15,078 nt of DNA from Actinomycetes bacterium (lineage in GTDB: Bacteria; Actinomycetota; Actinomycetes; Actinomycetales; Cellulomonadaceae): NCBI GenBank assembly GCA_023461115.1, contig JAEWOA010000287.1, positions 1 through 15,078 on the forward strand. Reading direction: 5' to 3'. This document shows positions 11,778 to 15,078 of the stretch, one piece after another. Below the pieces are notes generated by a model. It was not told where the DNA came from. It worked only from the letters and a program-made list of their open reading frames with translations, and ran no database searches. How positions within the stretch are numbered: position 1 is the stretch's first letter; every line of letters begins with the position of its first letter. The translations under genes and the position numbers were made by a program.

Positions 11778-12697
11778 CCACACCAACTCCGTCCGCCGAG
11801 GTGGCGACGACCGCCCGGGTGGCGACGACCAGCCGGGTGGAGTTGGCCCCCGCTGGCGGCGCCGAAGCCCACCCGCGGGCCGGTGGGCCACTGCGTGGGA
11901 TCGACTTCGCGCCGCGGGCCACCGTGCCCACCGGTGGCGCCTCCGGCGGAGCCGTCTCCGACGCGCTCGCGCTCATCGGGCGCTGCCTGCGCCGCGGTGT
12001 GCGGCAGCTCGACACCCTGCTGCTCGCGGTGCTGCTGCCCGTGATGCTCATGCTGATGTTCGTCTACGTGTTCGGCGGCGCGATGGACACGGGCATGGAG
12101 TACGTCGACTTCGTCGTCCCCGGGATCATCCTCCTGACCGCCGGCTACGGCGCCGCGAGCACCGCGGTGGACGTCGCGGGGGACCTGACCGGCGGGCTCA
12201 TGGAGCGCTTCCGCTCCATGCCGATCCGTCCCACCGCGGTGCTGACGGGGCACGTCGTCGCGAGCATGGCGCGCAACGCGGTCTCCACCGCGCTCGTGAT
12301 CGGGGTGGCGCTGCTCGTCGGGTTCGACTCCGCCGCGTCGTTCGGCGGGTGGCTGGGCGCCCTGGCGGTGATCGCGCTGTTCGTCGCCGCGATGACGTGG
12401 GTGGCCGTGGCCATCGGGATCGTCGCGTCCGGGCCCGAGGCGGCCAGCGGGTTCACGTTCGCGATCCTGTTCCTGCCGTACGTGTCCAGCGCGTTCGTCC
12501 CGGTGGACTCGATGCCGTCGGCGCTCGCGACGATCGCCGCGTGGAACCCGATCACCCCGGTCGCGGACACCATCCGCAACCTGCTGCTGGGCGCCCCGCT
12601 GGGCTCGGAGCTGTGGCAGGCGCTCGCCTGGTGCGCCGGCATCCTGCTGGCCGCGCGTGCGGCCGCGGCGTACCTGTTCCGCCGCCACCAGGCCTAG
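11774..12697 (+). CDS. ABC-2 type exporter permease, DrrB-like
   Basis: This is the membrane subunit of the exporter, 307 residues. Six hydrophobic segments are visible at roughly 81-101, 112-135, 164-184, 195-219, 226-245 and 280-302. The DrrB-like pattern is clear in LLPVMLMLMFVYVFGGAM, ERFRSMPIRPTAVL (coupling loop region) and FVPVDSMPSALATIAAWNP followed by ITPVADTIR. The first 60 residues are a Pro/Ala/Thr-rich, presumably cytoplasmic extension not typical of the family. It contains the 18-bp repeat (VATTAR, VATTSR) and copy B of the 44-bp repeat. The ATG lies in the ATGA overlap with the ATPase gene; GAGAGG about 9 nt upstream could serve as ribosome site. A later start that removes the extension is possible. 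It is convergent with hrpA, only 9 bp away. Confidence 0.94.
   Translation: MTTPTPSAEVATTARVATTSRVELAPAGGAEAHPRAGGPLRGIDFAPRATVPTGGASGGAVSDALALIGRCLRRGVRQLDTLLLAVLLPVMLMLMFVYVFGGAMDTGMEYVDFVVPGIILLTAGYGAASTAVDVAGDLTGGLMERFRSMPIRPTAVLTGHVVASMARNAVSTALVIGVALLVGFDSAASFGGWLGALAVIALFVAAMTWVAVAIGIVASGPEAASGFTFAILFLPYVSSAFVPVDSMPSALATIAAWNPITPVADTIRNLLLGAPLGSELWQALAWCAGILLAARAAAAYLFRRHQA
11801..11840 (+). repeat. 18-bp tandem repeat in the permease N-terminus
   Basis: Units at 11801-11818 and 11819-11836 (GTGGCGACGACC followed by GCCCGG or AGCCGG) differ at two positions, and a third begins at 11837 with GTGG. They encode VATTAR and VATTSR and lead straight into copy B of the 44-bp repeat. Confidence 0.8.
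11833..11876. repeat. 44-bp repeat, copy B, in the 5' end of the permease gene
   Basis: It is bounded by CCGGGTGG (11833-11840) and CCACCCGC (11869-11876) and is the same length as copy A. In the permease frame it encodes RVELAPAGGAEAHP, the same phase as copy A's RVDSRTPRGAEPHP (shared R-V-acidic, P-x-G-A-E-x-H-P). Confidence 0.65.
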
Positions 12698-12713
12698 CCG
12701 GCGCCGTCAGGCC
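12691..12713. terminator. Short inverted repeat between convergent permease and hrpA ends
   Basis: GGCCT (12691-12695) and AGGCC (12709-12713) flank the two stop codons, with palindrome CGGCGCCG (12699-12706) in the middle. It could act as a compact bidirectional terminator, but the stems are short and no U-tract is present. Confidence 0.3.
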
Positions 12714-15078
12714 AGGCGCGTCAGGGCCTTGCGGATGCGGGCCGCCGAGACCGGGACCGGCGTGCCCAGGTGCTGCGCGAACAGGCTGACACGGAGCTCC
12801 TCGACCAACCAGCGGACATCGGCCAGCTCCGGGGGGACGCCCCCGGGGCGGGCCGACGCCGCGGCGCGCGCCTCGTCGAACGCGCGCTGGACGTCGGAGA
12901 CCTGCCACGCCAGGTCGGCGTCCCGCTGCGGGTTGTCGGCGGCCTTCGTCAGACGATGCGCCGCGGCGCGCAGGTACCGGGCCAGCTGCGGCAGCCGCGC
13001 CGCGCCGACCTCGCCGACGAAGCCCGCGTGCACGAGCGCCGACGACTGCGCCCGCACGTCCTGCGCGGTGGCCAGCAGCGCGAGGCTCGTGGAGCCCTTG
13101 ACCTGCACCTCCAGCTCGCGCCACGCGGTGAGCACCACCACCAGGTCCCCGACGATCCGGTGCACGCGGTCCTCGAGCCGGTCCCGGACGAACTCGCGCA
13201 GCGAGCGGTACGCGTCGGGGTCGCGGACGTCGGTCGGCGTGCGGGCTCCCAGGTGCTCGGCCGTGAGCGCGTCCAGGGCCGCGAGCTGCACGTCCTCGAC
13301 GAGCGCGGGGGTGTTGGGGTACGGGCTCGCGGCCAGCGCGAGCGCCTGTTGCCCGGTCCAGCGCGTCGTCACCCGCCCCGCGGGCAGCGCGAGGTCTTGG
13401 TAGAGCAGCCGGCGCAGGCCCGCGTGGGCGGCCGCGCGGACCTGGGCCTCGTCGGCGAGCGTCCGCACGACGACCGTGCGGTCCGGCTCCTCGACGAGCG
13501 ACGGGAACGCCCGCACCACGACCCCGTCGAGCCCCTGGACCTCGACCACCCCGGGCAGGACCAGCCCCTGCGGCCACCCACCCCGCACCACCCGCGGCGC
13601 CGCTCCACCAAACCCACCGACGCCGTCCGCCCGGCCCGTCGCCGCATCGTCGGCGGCTGGCGCGGTCGGCCGTGCCGACTGCCTGCCTGCGGCGGCCCCG
13701 CCGACCTCGGGGGAGGCGGAGGGCGCGGGGGTGGCGAGGGCTGCGCGGATGGCCTGGCGGACGGCCTGGTCCACCGCTGCCTGGGACTGGGCGGCCAGGC
13801 GGTGCTGCAGGACCGAGAGGTCCTTGCCCTCGTCGAGGACGCCGCCGCGGTCCCCCGTCACCCGGAACGTCATCCGCAGATGGGCGGGCAGTTTGTCGTC
13901 GTCGAAGTCGTCCGGCGCCACGGCCACGTCCCGCAGGGCACGCACGGCCGACGAGAACGCCGCATGGAACGACGGCGCCGCGTCCCCGGCCCGCACGGTG
14001 TCCACCCAGGACGCCGTGTGCTCGCGCAGCCAGCCCGCGGCCGCGTGCGCCACGTCTGGCGCCGGGACCAGCTGCACGCGCACGGGTTTGGGCAGCGCGC
14101 GGATGGTCGCGGTGGCCAGGTCCTCCAGCAAGCCCGGGACCATCCAGCCGAACCCGTCGGGCGTCACGCGCGCCAACTGGCTGATCGGGATGTGCACCGT
14201 GACCCCGTCGGCCTCGGCGCCGGGCTCGAACTGGTAGGTCAGCGGGAACGCGAGCTCGCCTTGTGGCCACGCCGAGGGGAAGGCGCCCTCGTCGATCGCC
14301 GCGTCCGCCACGAGCAGCTCGCGCGTGAACGTCAGCAGGTCCGGCGACGAGCGCCGCGTCGACTTCCACCACTGGTCGAAGTGCCGCGCGGACACCACCG
14401 AGTCGGGCACGCGCTCGTCGTAGAAGTCGTAGAGCACGTCGTCGTCGACGATGAGATCGCGGCGCCGGGAACGGGCCTGGAGGTCGGCGGCCTCGTCGAG
14501 CAGGCGGCGGTTCTCGTGGAAGAACCGGTGGTGCGTTGTCCACTCGCCCTGCACGAGCGCGTGCCGCAGGAACAGCTCGCGCGCCTCCTCAGGGTTGACC
14601 TTGGAGTACAGGACGCGGCGGCCGGCGACGATCGGGACGCCGTAGAGCAGCACGCGCTCGGTGGCCATCGCGGCGCCCTGGCGCGTGGACCAGGCAGGCT
14701 CGGAGTACGTGCGCTTGACCAGGTGCGGGGCCAGCTCCTCCGCCCACTCGGGCTGGATGCGCGCGGCGTGGCGGCCCCACAGGCGGGACGTCTCGACGAG
14801 CTCCGCGGCCATCACCCAGGCAGGGGGCTTCTTGGCCAGGCCCGACCCCGGGAAGAGCGCGAACCGTGCGCCCCGGGCGCCGAGGTACTCGTTGCGCGCG
14901 CGGCGGTCGGGGCGGGCGTCGGGCTTGCGGGACTGCCCCCGACGAGCGGGCGCCGCGACCTCGGTGGCCTCCTGCATCCCGATGTGGGACAGCAGCCCGG
15001 CCAGGATCGACTGGTGGATGCGGTCGGCATCCCACTCCCGCCGGTGCTCGCCGCGCACCGGTCCACCGCTGGCGGCGG
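12707..15078 (-). CDS. hrpA: ATP-dependent RNA helicase HrpA, C-terminal part (5' end outside window)
   Basis: The visible 789 residues belong to the region C-terminal of the DEAH helicase core in HrpA, including the long domain known as DUF3418. Family-like segments are DRIHQSILAGLLSHIGM, RNEYLGARGARFALFPGS, KPPAWVMAAELVETSRLWGR, LVKRTYSEPAWS and VLYGVPIVAGRRVLYSKVNP, plus FHENRRLLDEA, VTVHIPISQLARV and DGFGWMVPG. The C-terminal part contains VRTLADEAQVRAAAHAG and ends VSAARIRKALTRLA. A Gly/Ala/Pro-rich linker at about residues 447-505 (13560-13735) interrupts the family pattern. The frame is open to the window edge, so the helicase motifs lie upstream and activity cannot be judged. HrpA acts on RNA structures and has been tied to rescue of stalled ribosomes in E. 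coli; the role here is inferred. It is convergent with the exporter permease. Confidence 0.95.
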   Translation of the reverse strand, partial: AASGGPVRGEHRREWDADRIHQSILAGLLSHIGMQEATEVAAPARRGQSRKPDARPDRRARNEYLGARGARFALFPGSGLAKKPPAWVMAAELVETSRLWGRHAARIQPEWAEELAPHLVKRTYSEPAWSTRQGAAMATERVLLYGVPIVAGRRVLYSKVNPEEARELFLRHALVQGEWTTHHRFFHENRRLLDEAADLQARSRRRDLIVDDDVLYDFYDERVPDSVVSARHFDQWWKSTRRSSPDLLTFTRELLVADAAIDEGAFPSAWPQGELAFPLTYQFEPGAEADGVTVHIPISQLARVTPDGFGWMVPGLLEDLATATIRALPKPVRVQLVPAPDVAHAAAGWLREHTASWVDTVRAGDAAPSFHAAFSSAVRALRDVAVAPDDFDDDKLPAHLRMTFRVTGDRGGVLDEGKDLSVLQHRLAAQSQAAVDQAVRQAIRAALATPAPSASPEVGGAAAGRQSARPTAPAADDAATGRADGVGGFGGAAPRVVRGGWPQGLVLPGVVEVQGLDGVVVRAFPSLVEEPDRTVVVRTLADEAQVRAAAHAGLRRLLYQDLALPAGRVTTRWTGQQALALAASPYPNTPALVEDVQLAALDALTAEHLGARTPTDVRDPDAYRSLREFVRDRLEDRVHRIVGDLVVVLTAWRELEVQVKGSTSLALLATAQDVRAQSSALVHAGFVGEVGAARLPQLARYLRAAAHRLTKAADNPQRDADLAWQVSDVQRAFDEARAAASARPGGVPPELADVRWLVEELRVSLFAQHLGTPVPVSAARIRKALTRLA

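Noticed and set aside
12552..14543. 663-codon minus-strand frame overlapping hrpA
   Set aside because: Pro/Arg/Gly-rich shadow in another frame of hrpA, which itself shows clear family sequence.

Overview
The window reads as a chromosomal segment of a very GC-rich actinobacterium. The third codon position is almost always G or C, so many long open frames on the opposite strands are shadows. Gene content, the many apparently leaderless starts and the protein sequences suggest Micrococcales, probably Cellulomonas or a close relative. That placement is inferred from memory of protein families, not from a database search.

Layout. (1) 2-2384, plus strand: end of a glycine cleavage operon, gcvP (5' cut off by the window), gcvT and gcvH. 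The gcvP-gcvT gap carries three 19-bp direct repeats and one inverted copy. (2) 2640-3504, plus strand: a 77-residue stand-alone LuxR-type HTH protein with a possible structured leader, two strong hairpins, then a MutT-like Nudix hydrolase. (3) 3493-8230, minus strand: a methionine module. metF and metE form an operon, followed by a MalY/PatB-type C-S lyase gene that has its own promoter-like sequence. metF is preceded by a promoter with a palindrome over its -35 box and by a recognisable SAM riboswitch of the S-box superfamily, whose closing P1 helix overlaps the metF Shine-Dalgarno sequence. (4) 8341-9285, minus strand: a 68-residue hypothetical protein whose 3' end and stop codon are copied in 23-bp tandem repeats, then tag (3-methyladenine DNA glycosylase I). 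(5) 9350-12697: a TetR regulator with an unusual N-terminal coiled coil of about 165 residues, divergent from a DrrA/DrrB-like ABC exporter pair; two similar palindromic operators lie between them. (6) 12707-15078, minus strand: C-terminal part of an HrpA-type helicase, 5' cut off by the window.

How the genes fit together. GcvPTH makes 5,10-methylene-THF from glycine. MetF reduces this to 5-methyl-THF. The C-S lyase can supply homocysteine, and MetE joins the two into methionine. SAM, the downstream product, should switch off metF-metE through the riboswitch. The TetR-DrrAB block looks like a self-regulated drug or lipid export unit.

The most interesting items are the riboswitch architecture (no clear P4, and a 5-nt loop-L2 complement placed unusually close to P1), a 44-bp repeat that occurs once in each exporter gene in the same reading phase, a family of intergenic repeats with a GCACGCTC core at two loci, and the coiled-coil TetR protein encoded partly by 21-bp tandem repeats.
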